Assembly (NCBI RefSeq): GCF_035967765.1
Contig: NZ_JAYWIT010000002.1
Strand: one strand, 5' to 3'
DNA from: Conexibacter stalactiti
GTDB lineage: Bacteria; Actinomycetota; Thermoleophilia; Solirubrobacterales; Solirubrobacteraceae
Length of the DNA stretch: 64,000 nt
The notes below the pieces were generated by a model. The model saw only the letters and a list, made by a program, of their open reading frames with translations, had not been told where the DNA came from and did not search any database. The position numbers and the translations under genes were made by a program. Shown here piece after piece: positions 17,479-26,833 of the stretch. The stretch's first letter is position 1. The number at the start of each line of letters is the position of its first letter.

Positions 17479-17531
17479 GGCGCGCAGGCTAGTGCGCCAT
17501 GTTCTGCCGAGGGACTGTGTCCGGATACAGT
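17476..17531. promoter_or_regulatory. Dyads upstream of pucR
   Basis: CATGGCGCGC (17476-17485) and GTGCGCCATG (17492-17501) are inverted with one mismatch. ACTGTGTCC/GGATACAGT (17514-17531) is an 18-bp palindrome with one mismatch. Between them lies ATGTTCTGCC (17499-17508), identical to a 10-mer at 26411-26420 in front of the ABC importer. The octamer TCCGGATA at 17520 recurs at 21952 upstream of the aminotransferase. Candidate sites for PucR autoregulation. Confidence 0.45.
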
Positions 17532-17638
17532 GATTGGCATGCTGGTGTGCGTCGAGGCTAGGTGCGGTCGCTGGTGCCTTGCGGGACGGTTCATTCGTCG
17601 GAGCTGTATCGACCGATGAAAGGGAGTCGAGAGAACCC

Positions 17639-19168
17639 GTGACGACACAGTCCGCCACCGGGGTCACGGTCGCTGAGATCGTGGCGCAGCCGCACCTGGC
17701 GTTCGAGGTCCTCACAGGGCATCGGGGGCTCGATCGCGCCGTTTCGTGGGCCTATGTCGCAGATAGCGAGCGACCATGGGATTGGGTTGATCCCGGCGAC
17801 ATCGTGCTCACATCAGGGTGGGTGATCCCACGCGATCCGCCGGCGCAGGAGAAGTTCGTCGAGCGGTTGGCGGCGGCCGGGATGAGCGGTCTCGTGGTGA
17901 GCGACGAACGGTGCCCGCCCCTGAGCGATGAGATGCTCGACGCCGCGGTTCGCCGGAACTTCCCGATCATAAAGACGGACGCTGGCACGTCATGGGCGAG
18001 CATCATCCGCTTTGTCGCACGCGCCAACCAGTCGCGCGAGGGACGGGTTCTGAGTTCCATCATGCGTGTTCACGACGTCGTTCGGATCGGGCTGCTCGCC
18101 TTCCGCACATCGCTGGAGTTCCTCGATGACCTGATGGACGTCGTGGGATGCGAGCTGTACGTCGTTGATCCAGATGCATGGGAGCCCCTGCTGCCGCGGA
18201 CGCAGGCTCCGCCTCCGAGTTGGGGACGCGCTCTGACGAAGGCGTTGGCGGAGCGGGGTGGCGGCACGCCTCCTCTCTCCATCAAACTGGAGATCGACGA
18301 TACGGTCGCGCTCGCGCTGCCGATCCCCAGCAACCGTCCGGCATTTCTCTTCGCTGATGTCTCATCGGGGGTTACCCCCCGACTTGCGCTCCTGCAGCAT
18401 GTCGGTGCGGCCTGTGCGTTGGAGATCGCACATGTCGAGGCGTTGTTCGACAAGGAGTGGCGAGCTGGTTCGGCGCTGATGTCGGAGGCGCTTCAAGGGC
18501 GGCTGGAGCCGACCGCCTTCACTGCCGGCGTCCGGGAGATGGGTCTCGAACTGCCGTGCATCTGCGTCGCCGTCGGCGCACCGCCAGAGACGGCTGAACG
18601 AATCGACCGATACTGGGCGATCCGCCGTGTTCCGCACATCGTGATGCAGATGGGTTGGGTGCACGTCATGCTCATCGCGGCCGAGGAGGAACGACTCGAA
18701 GATCTGCGCATGCTCAGCGCGAAGCTCGCGTTCCGGGCGGGGATCAGCGAGCCCTTTCTGGTCGCGACCGCGCTAGGCGATGCAAGCCGCCAGGCGCGAT
18801 GGGCGCTCGAGACCTTGCGTCCAGGCGTCGCCGGCGTGGCGGCCTACGGAGATGAGGGCCACAGCTTCCTCCCGCGAACGCTGGCTGAGTCAGAGCAGGC
18901 GGTCGAGCGCATACTTGGACCGTTGATCGACTACGACTCCGAGCACGACGGCGAACTGGTCAAGACGCTTCACACCTACCTGGAGTGCGATCGATCGCCG
19001 AAACGGGCAGCGGCCGAGCTCTTCGTTCACAACCAGACGGTGAACTACCGACTTGCCCGTGTGCAGGAACTCACAGGACGCTCGTTGCGTTCTACGGCCG
19101 ACATCAGTGAGCTGTGGCTCGCACTCCGCGCGCTGGCACTCACCCGAACTGCTGAGCGCCGCGACTAG
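17639..19168 (+). CDS. PucR-family transcriptional regulator
   Basis: 509 residues from GTG 17639 (MTTQSATGVTVAEIVAQPHL); a frame from 17534 adds residues without homology. The N-terminal PucR domain has LDRAVSWAYVADSERPWDWV and DIVLTSGWVIPRD. A middle CdaR/GGDEF-like domain is followed by the C-terminal HTH_30 (LVKTLHTYLECDRSPKRAAA, LFVHNQTVNYRLARVQELTG). PucR-type regulators typically activate purine, allantoin or amine catabolism. In the centre of an island with two hydantoinase pairs it is the best candidate for pathway regulator, binding the dyads at 17476-17531 and the related motifs near hyuB1/hyuA1 and the importer. Confidence 0.9.
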   Translation: MTTQSATGVTVAEIVAQPHLAFEVLTGHRGLDRAVSWAYVADSERPWDWVDPGDIVLTSGWVIPRDPPAQEKFVERLAAAGMSGLVVSDERCPPLSDEMLDAAVRRNFPIIKTDAGTSWASIIRFVARANQSREGRVLSSIMRVHDVVRIGLLAFRTSLEFLDDLMDVVGCELYVVDPDAWEPLLPRTQAPPPSWGRALTKALAERGGGTPPLSIKLEIDDTVALALPIPSNRPAFLFADVSSGVTPRLALLQHVGAACALEIAHVEALFDKEWRAGSALMSEALQGRLEPTAFTAGVREMGLELPCICVAVGAPPETAERIDRYWAIRRVPHIVMQMGWVHVMLIAAEEERLEDLRMLSAKLAFRAGISEPFLVATALGDASRQARWALETLRPGVAGVAAYGDEGHSFLPRTLAESEQAVERILGPLIDYDSEHDGELVKTLHTYLECDRSPKRAAAELFVHNQTVNYRLARVQELTGRSLRSTADISELWLALRALALTRTAERRD

Positions 19169-19388
19169 TAGCCCCGGGGGAGCGTCCTGGCTTGCGGGCC
19201 GGGCGCGTCGGCCGGAGGTGGAGCCCGATGCGTCATGCGCCGGGCTGTGTCGGCGGACAACGAAGTGCCGGTTCTCTTGCGTCGGGACTAATCGCGATGC
19301 CGCCCGTCCGTCGCGATGCTGTCGATGCGTCCACCGATCCGCGAGGGATCGGAACTGGGCCTCCAAATCCGACAGCTGGAGGGGATAC

Positions 19389-20516
19389 ATGGATTTCTCA
19401 ATGTTCATGGTGCCGTACGTTCTCGCCTACACCGAAGGACGGCGAACTGCGGCTGAGGTCATCGACTGGGATCTGAAGCTCGCGTCCTGGGCAGATGAGT
19501 ACGGTCTGACCGGCGCGTTCTTCGCCGAGCACTACACGATCGGTCACGAGCCAAGCCCGTCGCCGGAGCTGATGATTGCCGCGGCCTCGCAGCGGACGAG
19601 CCGCATCAAGCTCGGCGCCGCGGCTCACCTCTTGCCTTACCACAATCCGGCCAACTTGGCACACCGACTGATGTGGCTCGACCACATGACCGGCGGCCGG
19701 TACATCGCCGGATTCGCGCCTGGTTCCTTTCCGACCGACGCGCAGCTGTTCTCCACCGCCAAGGAGAACCCGAAGATGATGATCGAGGCGCTCGACATCA
19801 TCGAGGCGATCTGGATGAAGGAACCTCCGTTCCGTATCGAGGGTCAGTATTGGACTGTCGACATGCCTGCCTTCACGACCCAGTGGGCGGGGCCGCATCT
19901 CAAGCCGCTTCAGCGCCCGCGTCCCGAGGTGGTCCTGACCGGCATGCAGGCGCAGTCGCCCACGTTCACAGAGGCGGGGAAGCGCGGCTACTCGCCCATG
20001 AGCCAGCAGGTGAGCGTCGACGTGCTGCGGCAGCAGTGGGATCACTACGCCGCGACCGCCCGCGACAACGGATACACGCCAGACCGCGCGAACTGGCGGG
20101 TCATTCGAGACGTCTTCGTTGCGGATACTGACGAAGAGGCGCGGCGCCTCGTCCTGGACGGCGCGATGGGCGAGACGTGGGAGCGGCACATTCTGCCGAC
20201 GTTCAAGTCGGTTCGCGCCCGCGGCTTCCAGAGACCGTACGCGCTGGGAAGCCTCCTGGTCGACCCCGGAATGGAGGTCGAGGACCTCACGATCGAGTGG
20301 ATGGTCGACAACTTCTGGCTCGTCGGCTCGCCGGACACTGTTGCGGGGAAGGTGGCGAAGCTCAACGATGAACTCGGTGGCGTCGGCGAGATCGTAACGG
20401 TCACGTTTGACTACAGCGCGGACCCCGAGCCGTACCGGCACAGCATCGAGCTGCTGGGCACCGAGGTCATCCCCCGGGTCGCGGACGTCGGCGCACGCGC
20501 CACGGCCGCCGCATAG
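19389..20516 (+). CDS. LLM-class (luciferase-like) flavin-dependent monooxygenase
   Basis: 375 residues from ATG 19389 with GGAGGGG five bases upstream; the frame is open back to 19053 without homology. Luciferase-like signatures: GAFFAEHYTIGHEPSPSPEL, ASQRTSRIKLGAAAHLLPYH, NPANLAHRLMWLDHMTGGRY and GFAPGSFPTD, then the C-terminal NFWLVGSPDTVAGKVAKLND. Members use FMNH2 from a separate reductase to oxygenate substrates, including N-heterocycle opening (RutA on uracil). The FMN reductase at 30927 could supply reduced flavin. It follows pucR by 220 bp in the same direction. Substrate unknown. Confidence 0.9.
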   Translation: MDFSMFMVPYVLAYTEGRRTAAEVIDWDLKLASWADEYGLTGAFFAEHYTIGHEPSPSPELMIAAASQRTSRIKLGAAAHLLPYHNPANLAHRLMWLDHMTGGRYIAGFAPGSFPTDAQLFSTAKENPKMMIEALDIIEAIWMKEPPFRIEGQYWTVDMPAFTTQWAGPHLKPLQRPRPEVVLTGMQAQSPTFTEAGKRGYSPMSQQVSVDVLRQQWDHYAATARDNGYTPDRANWRVIRDVFVADTDEEARRLVLDGAMGETWERHILPTFKSVRARGFQRPYALGSLLVDPGMEVEDLTIEWMVDNFWLVGSPDTVAGKVAKLNDELGGVGEIVTVTFDYSADPEPYRHSIELLGTEVIPRVADVGARATAAA

Positions 20517-20901
20517 CCACACCCCGGCGACGACCCTGTCCGTCATCGCCTCGCCTCGTGCAACGCGCTCAGGCGACCTGACATCGCTCGGCGGCGGCGG
20601 CCACGTGACCCGGGCGGAACCCGACGCCTCGGCGAGGAAGGCAGACGCCGTCCTCGCCGGCGGCTGTCGGCGCGCGCCTTGAGTGCGCGCCTCTGACTGC
20701 CAGCGCTGGGCGGTAGTCGGCTGCAGCGCGGAGGGCGCTTGAAACACATTCGCAACGGTCGCGAGGTTCGTTCGTCCGCGTCCAATTCACCGGCGCGGGT
20801 ATGACCGCCCGGGTCCGGATCGCACGAGACTGCGCTGCGCCCGACGGGGTCGACCGGGCCGAATCGACGTGGGTCGTGTCAACCGCGCGCGAGCGTGTCG
20901 A
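20517..20901. other. Gene-free stretch before convergent terminator
   Basis: Between the monooxygenase stop and the hairpin at 20902 I see no credible coding sequence, RNA or repeat. The open frames here are GC-driven and lack family motifs. Confidence 0.5.
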
Positions 20902-20929
20902 GCGCGGCCGGAAGCGACTCCGGCCGCGC
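20902..20929. terminator. Bidirectional terminator-like hairpin
   Basis: GCGCGGCCGGA and TCCGGCCGCGC form a perfect 11-bp stem with a 6-nt loop (AGCGAC). It sits between the convergent monooxygenase and aminotransferase genes. No T-run follows, as is common in high-GC actinobacteria. Confidence 0.6.
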
Positions 20930-20960
20930 GCTGCGCGACGCAGCTGGATCGACCCGGCGC

Positions 20961-21911
20961 TCAGCTGCCTCGAACCTCGTCCACGCTGGACGTGAACCTC
21001 GGCGAGCGCTGGTACTCGGCCAGCTTCTCCTGCATCTGCCGGGTGAGCGGTCCGGGACGTCCGTCGCCGACCGGGGCGCCGTCCAGGACGCCCAGCGGAA
21101 TGATGCCGCCGGCGGTACTGGAGCCGAAGATCTCGTCAGCGCTGCGGAGCGCTGACAGAGTGACGGTCGTCGCCGCGCACGGGATGTTGAGCTCGTGCGC
21201 GATGTCGATGACGGTCATCCGCGTGATTCCTTCGAGGACGCCGGAGGCCGGCGTGAGCAGCTTTCCGTTCTCCACGATGAAGACGTTGAAGCCAGGGCCT
21301 TCGGTGACATCGCCCTTCATGTCGAGCAAGATGGTGGTGTCGGCGTTCTGCTGCTGAGCGTCACGCAGACTCTGCACCAGGTCCTGCCAGTGGAAGTTCT
21401 TGATCGTCGGGTCCACCGAGGACGGATCGATGCGCCGCTTGGGACCGACCGTGGCAGCCAGCGCACGATCTTCTTCCCCGGGTTGCACGAAGACCGGCAT
21501 CGGCACAGCCATCGCGTACAAGCGGTTGCGGGCATGACGAGGGTCGCGCGACATCCCCAACGGCGGGACGCCTCGGGTCGCGATGACGTACACGGCGCAG
21601 GTCTCGAGCCCTGAGCGAGCCACCACCTCCCCGAGGATCGCGCGGACCTGTGGCCATGTCTCGGAGAGTCTGAATCCCAGTCGGTCGCACGATCTCCTGA
21701 AGCGAGCGAGATGATCGTCGATTCGGAAGAACCGAAGCTGGTTGACCTTCAGCACGTCGTAGGTGGCGTCGGACCGAAGGATGCCCCAGTCCATCAACGG
21801 CATCTTCGCCTCGTCGATCGGGCAATAGCGACCGTCGACGTAGGCGTATCCCGGACCGGCGGTCGCTTCGGCGGTCTGGCGTGAGCCAGTGGACTGCGTT
21901 TCGGTGGTCAT
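20961..21911 (-). CDS. Class IV PLP aminotransferase (branched-chain / D-amino acid type)
   Basis: 316 residues from ATG 21911. The frame is open to 23963, but that extension is antisense to hyuB2. Fold-type IV motifs: YAYVDGRYCPIDEAKMPLMD, RSDATYDVLKV, FRIDDHLARFRRSCDRLG, the PLP lysine in PTIKNFHWQDLVQ, and the phosphate-binding end DVTEGPGFNVFIVENGKLLT ... GVLEGITRMTVIDIA. The family includes BCAT, D-amino-acid transaminase and (R)-amine transaminases. With alr on the same island it could convert a released amino acid to its 2-oxo acid. It is divergent from hyuB2 (336-bp gap) and convergent with the monooxygenase. Confidence 0.88.
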   Translation of the reverse strand: MTTETQSTGSRQTAEATAGPGYAYVDGRYCPIDEAKMPLMDWGILRSDATYDVLKVNQLRFFRIDDHLARFRRSCDRLGFRLSETWPQVRAILGEVVARSGLETCAVYVIATRGVPPLGMSRDPRHARNRLYAMAVPMPVFVQPGEEDRALAATVGPKRRIDPSSVDPTIKNFHWQDLVQSLRDAQQQNADTTILLDMKGDVTEGPGFNVFIVENGKLLTPASGVLEGITRMTVIDIAHELNIPCAATTVTLSALRSADEIFGSSTAGGIIPLGVLDGAPVGDGRPGPLTRQMQEKLAEYQRSPRFTSSVDEVRGS

Positions 21912-22159
21912 GCGCGCGAAGCTAACACCGGGCGCGACGCGGCTGGGGGGATCCGGATATGAACGATCAGCGAGGTTTGTGCTTCCCGGCTGGTCGGCAC
22001 GTTTCGCTCGGGAAAGTCCGACGAGGGTGCGCGCGCAGCGGCTTGGAACGCCGTTTGTATCGGCTGCTAGATGCGGAGCGGCGTTTTGTTCGGTGGGGCG
22101 TGGCAGCGGGCAAGCCGGTGAGGAGAAACTGGCCGCACCGCGCTGGACGGAACGAGTTC

Positions 22160-22197
22160 GCGCGCGGGCGACGAGCACTGCCAATCCACGACTCTGA
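22160..22197 (+). pseudogene. Relic of a hyuB 3' end
   Basis: CAATCCACGACTCTGA at 22182-22197 is identical to the last codons and stop of hyuB2 (24146-24161; N-P-R-L-stop). The upstream GGGCGACGAG (22166-22175) matches 24128-24137. Two bases are missing between the blocks, so the frame is broken. The bases after the stop also resemble each other (TCCGGAGAGCAG versus ACCGGGGACCAAG). This looks like the tail of an earlier hyuB copy left upstream of the present one. Confidence 0.6.
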
Positions 22198-22247
22198 TCC
22201 GGAGAGCAGATGAAGACTTTCGTGACTTCGAGGAGAGGCCTTCTCGC

Positions 22248-24161
22248 ATGGCCCGGGTGCCCTGTCGGATGAGTCAGATCGACGCACCGCCATCGTCCAG
22301 CGCGCCCATGGGTTCCGAGGTCGACCCGATCACCCTCAGCGTGATCATGAGCCGTTTCAACGCGATCGTGACTGAGATGACACGCGTGGTCGAGAAGTCG
22401 GCTTGGACCACGATCCTCGCACTCGCACACGACTACTCGTGCGCGATCTACGACGCGGTCCCGCGTCAGGTCTCGATGCACGAGGCACTCCCGATCATGA
22501 CATCGGCGATGCATTTCGTCGTCGGGGAAATCGCTGATGCCTTCGAAGGCGACGTCCACGACGGCGACGTGTTCCTGTGCAACGACCCGTACTCCGGCAA
22601 CACGCATGTCGGCGACTACGTCACCGCGGCGCCGGTTTTCGCGGATGGCAAGCTGGTGTTCTGGTCGGTCACCAGCGCCCATCAGATGGACACAGGGGCT
22701 TTCGTCCCCAGCTCCGTCGCTCCGTCCGCCCTCAACGTCTATCAGGAAGGCATCACGATCCCGCCGACGCGACTCGTCGAGCGGGGGACGATGCGCGACG
22801 ACCTGTTGCGGCTGCTGCTCTCCAACCTGCGCTACGCGGAGCTGATCGAGGGCGACCTTCGGGCGTTGACGGGGTCGATCGAAAAGGGCCGCCAGCGCCT
22901 TAGGGAACTCTGCGATGAGTACGGCACCGAGGTCGTGCTCGCGTACGTCGAGGAGATGATCAGCTACTCGAGCCGACGGGCGGCGCAGGAGTTCCTTTCG
23001 ATGCCCGATGGTCGTTATACGGCCGAGGGATGGGTCGACTCTGACGGGCTGGATGCGGAGCACATCCCGGTCAAGGTGGCGGTCACCATCGACGGGGACC
23101 GGGCACACGTCGACTACACGGGGAGCGGGCCTCAGGCGCGCGGCGGAACCAACGGGTCGTTCGCGACCTCCCAGGCCGCGGCGCGCGTTCCGTTCCTCCA
23201 CTACATCGCCTCGGACATCCCCCACAATCACGGTGTCCTCTCGCACATTGACGTGTTCGCGCCCGAGGGCACGATCTGCAACGCGAGATTCCCGGCATCG
23301 ACCAGCGTCGGGACGACCGTTCCGTCTGACCTGATGCAGGAGGTCGTCAGTCGTGCGCTGGTGGCAGCGATGCCGGATCGCGTCCCGGCCGGCGGCGTAC
23401 GCTGCGGATGGAACCAGACGATCTCCGGCAAAGGAGCCGACGGTGCGTCGGAATGGGGTTTCATGCTGTTCAACGGCACTGGCGGAGGACCCGCGGCCAA
23501 GGGAGCGGACGGCTGGCCTCATTGGGTGACCGCGTCGGCCGCCGCCGGCGAGAAGATTCTTCCTATCGAGCAGCTCGAGCTGTTGTTCCCGGTTCGGATC
23601 GAGCGGTGCGAGATCGAGCCAGAGTCGATGGGCTTCGGTCAGTGGCTGGGCGGACCCGGGATCCGGTGCGTCGTGCGACCGCTTGTCGATGAACGCATGT
23701 ACGTCGTCTCCCACGGTGACGGGGCTGCGAATCCGCCGCATGGTGCGATGGGCGGGACTCCCGGTTGCGGAGGCGGCCAATACGTCCATGACCTCCCGAC
23801 CGGAGCGCGTCGATTCATCTCCGTCAACGGGGTGTTCACCGTCGACTGCCGGAGCGAGCTCTACGTCGGCGTCTCCACAGGCGGCGGCGGCTGGGGGCAG
23901 CCGTACGAACGCGCCGCCGACCAGGTGCGGCGGGACGTCCGAGACGGCGTGGTCAGCCGGCACGCGGCAGCGGAGGTGTTCGGCGTCATCCTCACGGACG
24001 ACGAAGATCCTGTAGTGGACATCGAGGCCACGACCGTCAAGCGCGATGAACTGCGACGGACGCCCGGTCCTGTCGTCTCACCGACGCACGCCAACGCCTC
24101 GACGTGGCTCGGCGAGAACATGCGCGAGGGCGACGAGTACTTCCTCAATCCACGACTCTGA
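22248..24161 (+). CDS. hyuB: Hydantoinase/oxoprolinase subunit B (HyuB2)
   Basis: 637 residues from ATG 22248 (GAGGAG upstream); ATG 22269 (MSQIDAPPSSS) is also possible. Motifs as in HyuB1: VDPITLSVIMSRFNAIVTEM, CNDPYSGNTHVGDYV, TNGSFATSQAAARVPFLHY, and VGVSTGGGGWGQPYERAADQ near the end. Clearly paralogous to HyuB1 (5856-7730) along the whole length. Its stop is 12 bp from the hyuA2 GTG, so the pair is translationally linked. Predicted partner of HyuA2 in an ATP-dependent cyclic-amide hydrolase; true hydantoinase, oxoprolinase or carboxylase activity cannot be separated by sequence. Confidence 0.92.
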   Translation: MARVPCRMSQIDAPPSSSAPMGSEVDPITLSVIMSRFNAIVTEMTRVVEKSAWTTILALAHDYSCAIYDAVPRQVSMHEALPIMTSAMHFVVGEIADAFEGDVHDGDVFLCNDPYSGNTHVGDYVTAAPVFADGKLVFWSVTSAHQMDTGAFVPSSVAPSALNVYQEGITIPPTRLVERGTMRDDLLRLLLSNLRYAELIEGDLRALTGSIEKGRQRLRELCDEYGTEVVLAYVEEMISYSSRRAAQEFLSMPDGRYTAEGWVDSDGLDAEHIPVKVAVTIDGDRAHVDYTGSGPQARGGTNGSFATSQAAARVPFLHYIASDIPHNHGVLSHIDVFAPEGTICNARFPASTSVGTTVPSDLMQEVVSRALVAAMPDRVPAGGVRCGWNQTISGKGADGASEWGFMLFNGTGGGPAAKGADGWPHWVTASAAAGEKILPIEQLELLFPVRIERCEIEPESMGFGQWLGGPGIRCVVRPLVDERMYVVSHGDGAANPPHGAMGGTPGCGGGQYVHDLPTGARRFISVNGVFTVDCRSELYVGVSTGGGGWGQPYERAADQVRRDVRDGVVSRHAAAEVFGVILTDDEDPVVDIEATTVKRDELRRTPGPVVSPTHANASTWLGENMREGDEYFLNPRL

Positions 24162-24173
24162 ACCGGGGACCAA

Positions 24174-26285
24174 GTGGCATATCGCATCGGCATCGACATC
24201 GGTGGAACCTTCACCGACTTCGTCATCGCAAAGGACGACGGCGAGCTGTTCCTGTGGAAAGAAGACTCCACGCCCGACGACCCCGCGCGTGCGGTGCTCG
24301 TCGGGCTCGCGGCAGTGGCTGACGAACTGAACACCGACGCTGGTCGGCTGTTGGCGGACACGGAGCTGTTCGTGCATGGGACCACCGTGGCTACCAACAT
24401 GCTGATCCAGCGCAACGGACCTACCCTCGGGCTGCTCTGCACGGAGGGATTCCGCGACGTCCTCTACTCCCGGGACGGCTACAAGCCAGAGCGGTTCAAC
24501 TTGCACCTCGAGCGCCCGAAGGAGCTCGTCGACCGTTGGCTTCGCGTCGGGGTGCCAGAGCGGTACGATGCGCATGGAAACGAGGTCGTCGCGCTCGACG
24601 AGGAAGCCGTCCGCGTTGCCGCCGCGAAGTTCCGTCGGGCTGGCGTCACCTCGATCGCCGTAGCGTTCCTCTGGTCGATGTTCTATCCCGACCACGAGAG
24701 ACGGGCAGCGGAGATCCTCCGGCAGGAACTCCCAGACGTGCACATCGTCTGCTCCAGCGACGTGCTCCCAGAAATCCGGGAGTGGGAGCGCACGTCGGCG
24801 GCGGCGATGAGCGCCTACATCCTCCCGCGCATCCACGACTATCTCGGACGGCTGGCGGACCAGCTCGTCGAGACAGGGCTCAGAGCGACGCCGCTCATCA
24901 TGCAGATCAATGGAGGGTGCGCGCGAATCCCCGACATCCTGCGCGTCCCAGTGAACATTCTTCACTCTGGTCCGGCGGCGGCACCGGCTGCGGCGCAGCA
25001 CTTCACGAACACAGTCGGCGACGACCTGATCATCGTCGACATGGGCGGCACGAGCCTTGACGTCTGCATGATCCGGGAGGGCCGCCCGGCGATGAGTCGC
25101 GAAATCCAGGTCGAGGATCAGCCGATCGGGGTGTCTGCCGTCGACGTGCACTCGATCGGCGCCGGTGGCGGATCGATCGGGTGGATTGACGGCGGCGGCG
25201 TCCTGCGGGTCGGTCCCCGAAGCGCAGGTTCGCTTCCAGGTCCCGCCTGCTACGACCGCGGCGGTGTCGAGCCGACGGTCACAGATGCCAACGTCGTGCT
25301 GGGCTACATCCAGCCCGATGCGTTCCTCGGTGGCCGCCGGCAGCTGCGCGACGATCTGTCGGCTGCGGCGGTGGGCGAGCACGTTGGTGACGGCCTTGAA
25401 CTCAGTCCCGTCGACGCGGCCGCGGGGATCATCCGGGTCGTCAACGCCAACATGGTCGGGGCGATCCGTGCCATGTCGGTGGATCGTGGGGTAGATCCAC
25501 GAGGCTTCACGCTCGTCTGCGGTGGCGGCGCGGGCGGTTTGCACGCCGCAGAGCTCGCGCGTGCGCTCGGCATGACACGCGTCTTCGTCCCTGTCCAGGC
25601 ATCCGTCCTCTGTTCGTTCGGCATGACGGTCACTGACGTGCGTCACGACTATGTCGCGGCGATGCACGGCACGACGAGCGAACTGGACCTCGCGAAACTC
25701 AACGCGCTCTTTGAGAATCTTGAGAGTTCCGGTGGGTGCGCGCTGCAAGAAGAGGGGTTCGCGCCAGAGCGGATCCGCCTGGAGCGCAGCGTCGACGCTC
25801 GCTATCCCGGTCAGGTTCACGAGATCACGGTGCCCGTTCCCGACGATGCCGTGCTCACACGTGAGTCGATCGCAGCGCTCGAGGCGACGTTTCACGAACA
25901 GCACCGGGCACAGTTTGCGTACGACCGGCCAGGATTGCCGGTGGAATGCCTGCACTGGCGCGTCGCCGCGGTAGGGGAGAGCGTCGTCGAGCCGGCGCCT
26001 TTCCCAGTTGCATGCCGTCCAGAGGCGATCGTGCCGACCGGTGAGACGCTCGCATACTCACCTGATGCAAGAGAGATGCGTCCGACGGCCGTCTTCGAAA
26101 TGGACCAGCTCGCCATCGGCACGACGATTGCCGGTCCCGCGATCATCGTCGCTCCGACGACGACCGTGGTGATCCACGCTGGCGATACGGCGTCCCGGAC
26201 CGCTCGCGACGGGGTGCTGATCGAAGTGGCTCAGCGGACGATGGCCGCGAAGGTCGCCGTCGTGGAGGACCGCGAGTCGGTGTGA
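24174..26285 (+). CDS. hyuA: Hydantoinase/oxoprolinase subunit A (HyuA2)
   Basis: 703 residues from GTG 24174 with CGGGGA upstream. Starts MAYRIGIDIGGTFTDFVIAK, then FVHGTTVATNMLI, HSGPAAAPAAAQ, IIVDMGGTSLDVCMIREG, SIGAGGGSIGWIDGGG, CGGGAGGLHAAELARALG and a C-terminal domain ending in ATTTV-like VAPTTTVVIHAGD. These are the ATPase signatures of HyuA/AcxB-type subunits. It is co-oriented with hyuB2 and 549 bp upstream of the ABC importer genes on the same strand. Paralog of HyuA1 but without its glycine-rich loop before the DMGGTS motif. Confidence 0.92.
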   Translation: MAYRIGIDIGGTFTDFVIAKDDGELFLWKEDSTPDDPARAVLVGLAAVADELNTDAGRLLADTELFVHGTTVATNMLIQRNGPTLGLLCTEGFRDVLYSRDGYKPERFNLHLERPKELVDRWLRVGVPERYDAHGNEVVALDEEAVRVAAAKFRRAGVTSIAVAFLWSMFYPDHERRAAEILRQELPDVHIVCSSDVLPEIREWERTSAAAMSAYILPRIHDYLGRLADQLVETGLRATPLIMQINGGCARIPDILRVPVNILHSGPAAAPAAAQHFTNTVGDDLIIVDMGGTSLDVCMIREGRPAMSREIQVEDQPIGVSAVDVHSIGAGGGSIGWIDGGGVLRVGPRSAGSLPGPACYDRGGVEPTVTDANVVLGYIQPDAFLGGRRQLRDDLSAAAVGEHVGDGLELSPVDAAAGIIRVVNANMVGAIRAMSVDRGVDPRGFTLVCGGGAGGLHAAELARALGMTRVFVPVQASVLCSFGMTVTDVRHDYVAAMHGTTSELDLAKLNALFENLESSGGCALQEEGFAPERIRLERSVDARYPGQVHEITVPVPDDAVLTRESIAALEATFHEQHRAQFAYDRPGLPVECLHWRVAAVGESVVEPAPFPVACRPEAIVPTGETLAYSPDAREMRPTAVFEMDQLAIGTTIAGPAIIVAPTTTVVIHAGDTASRTARDGVLIEVAQRTMAAKVAVVEDRESV

Positions 26286-26833
26286 CCGATCGGCTGTGTG
26301 ACGCGGCGACGACCGCCAGCCGAGCAGCGGCTTTTGGGCTGTCGGTAGGCGGCCGCGGGGCCGCCGGCAGCGATCCCCCGTCGAACATTCGGATGCGTGC
26401 TCCGCACGCAATGTTCTGCCTCGCACGAGCGCCGAAAGCGCCGCCTGCGTCAGCGAAGCGGTCGCCGGCGGCGCCGCGCCTGTTCGTCGTAGCTCAGGCA
26501 GCTGAGCGCAGCGAGAGGATCGGCGCGCTTGTCAGACCCTCGGCGACGGGGGTCGACTTGCGACAGGATGCGCCTGCTGACAGCGAACGTCCGTGCGTCG
26601 TCTCGGGCGCACCCTCCCACCGCGCGGTGATTCGCGACATTCGCGACGTCGCATCTTCATCGATGCTGAAGCCCCGGCACGCTGCCGTTCACGGCCACCC
26701 GGCGGTTCCGAAGGGCTATCCCCGCATACAGGGGCCGGCTAGCGATTCGTGCATTGGTCGCATCGCGTTCACATCTCGGTCGGGTGAAACTCGCGTCGTC
26801 ATCATCATTGGTTCGCCGTGGACAGGAGCAAGC
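26286..26833. promoter_or_regulatory. 548-bp gap with large dyad, upstream of ABC importer
   Basis: No gene is seen here. GAACATT (26383-26389) and AATGTTC (26410-26416) are perfect inverted copies, enclosing a second dyad GCGTGC-TCC-GCACGC. The right arm belongs to ATGTTCTGCC (26411-26420), the same 10-mer as at 17499 upstream of pucR. It may act as a hyuA2 terminator, an operator for the import operon, or both. The rest of the gap shows nothing recognisable. Confidence 0.4.

Noticed and set aside
22210..22272. 20-codon leader-like frame MKTFVTSRRGLLAWPGCPVG before hyuB2
   Set aside because: It overlaps the preferred hyuB2 start and is more simply explained as the degraded region after the hyuB relic; no attenuation structure was seen.
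20961..23963. 1000-codon minus-strand frame that contains the aminotransferase
   Set aside because: Only the part up to 21911 has class IV aminotransferase motifs; the rest is the GC-rich antisense of hyuB2.
24078..25955. 625-codon minus-strand open frame opposite hyuA2
   Set aside because: Antisense shadow typical of high-GC genes; no motif, and hyuA2 is conserved across the entire stretch.
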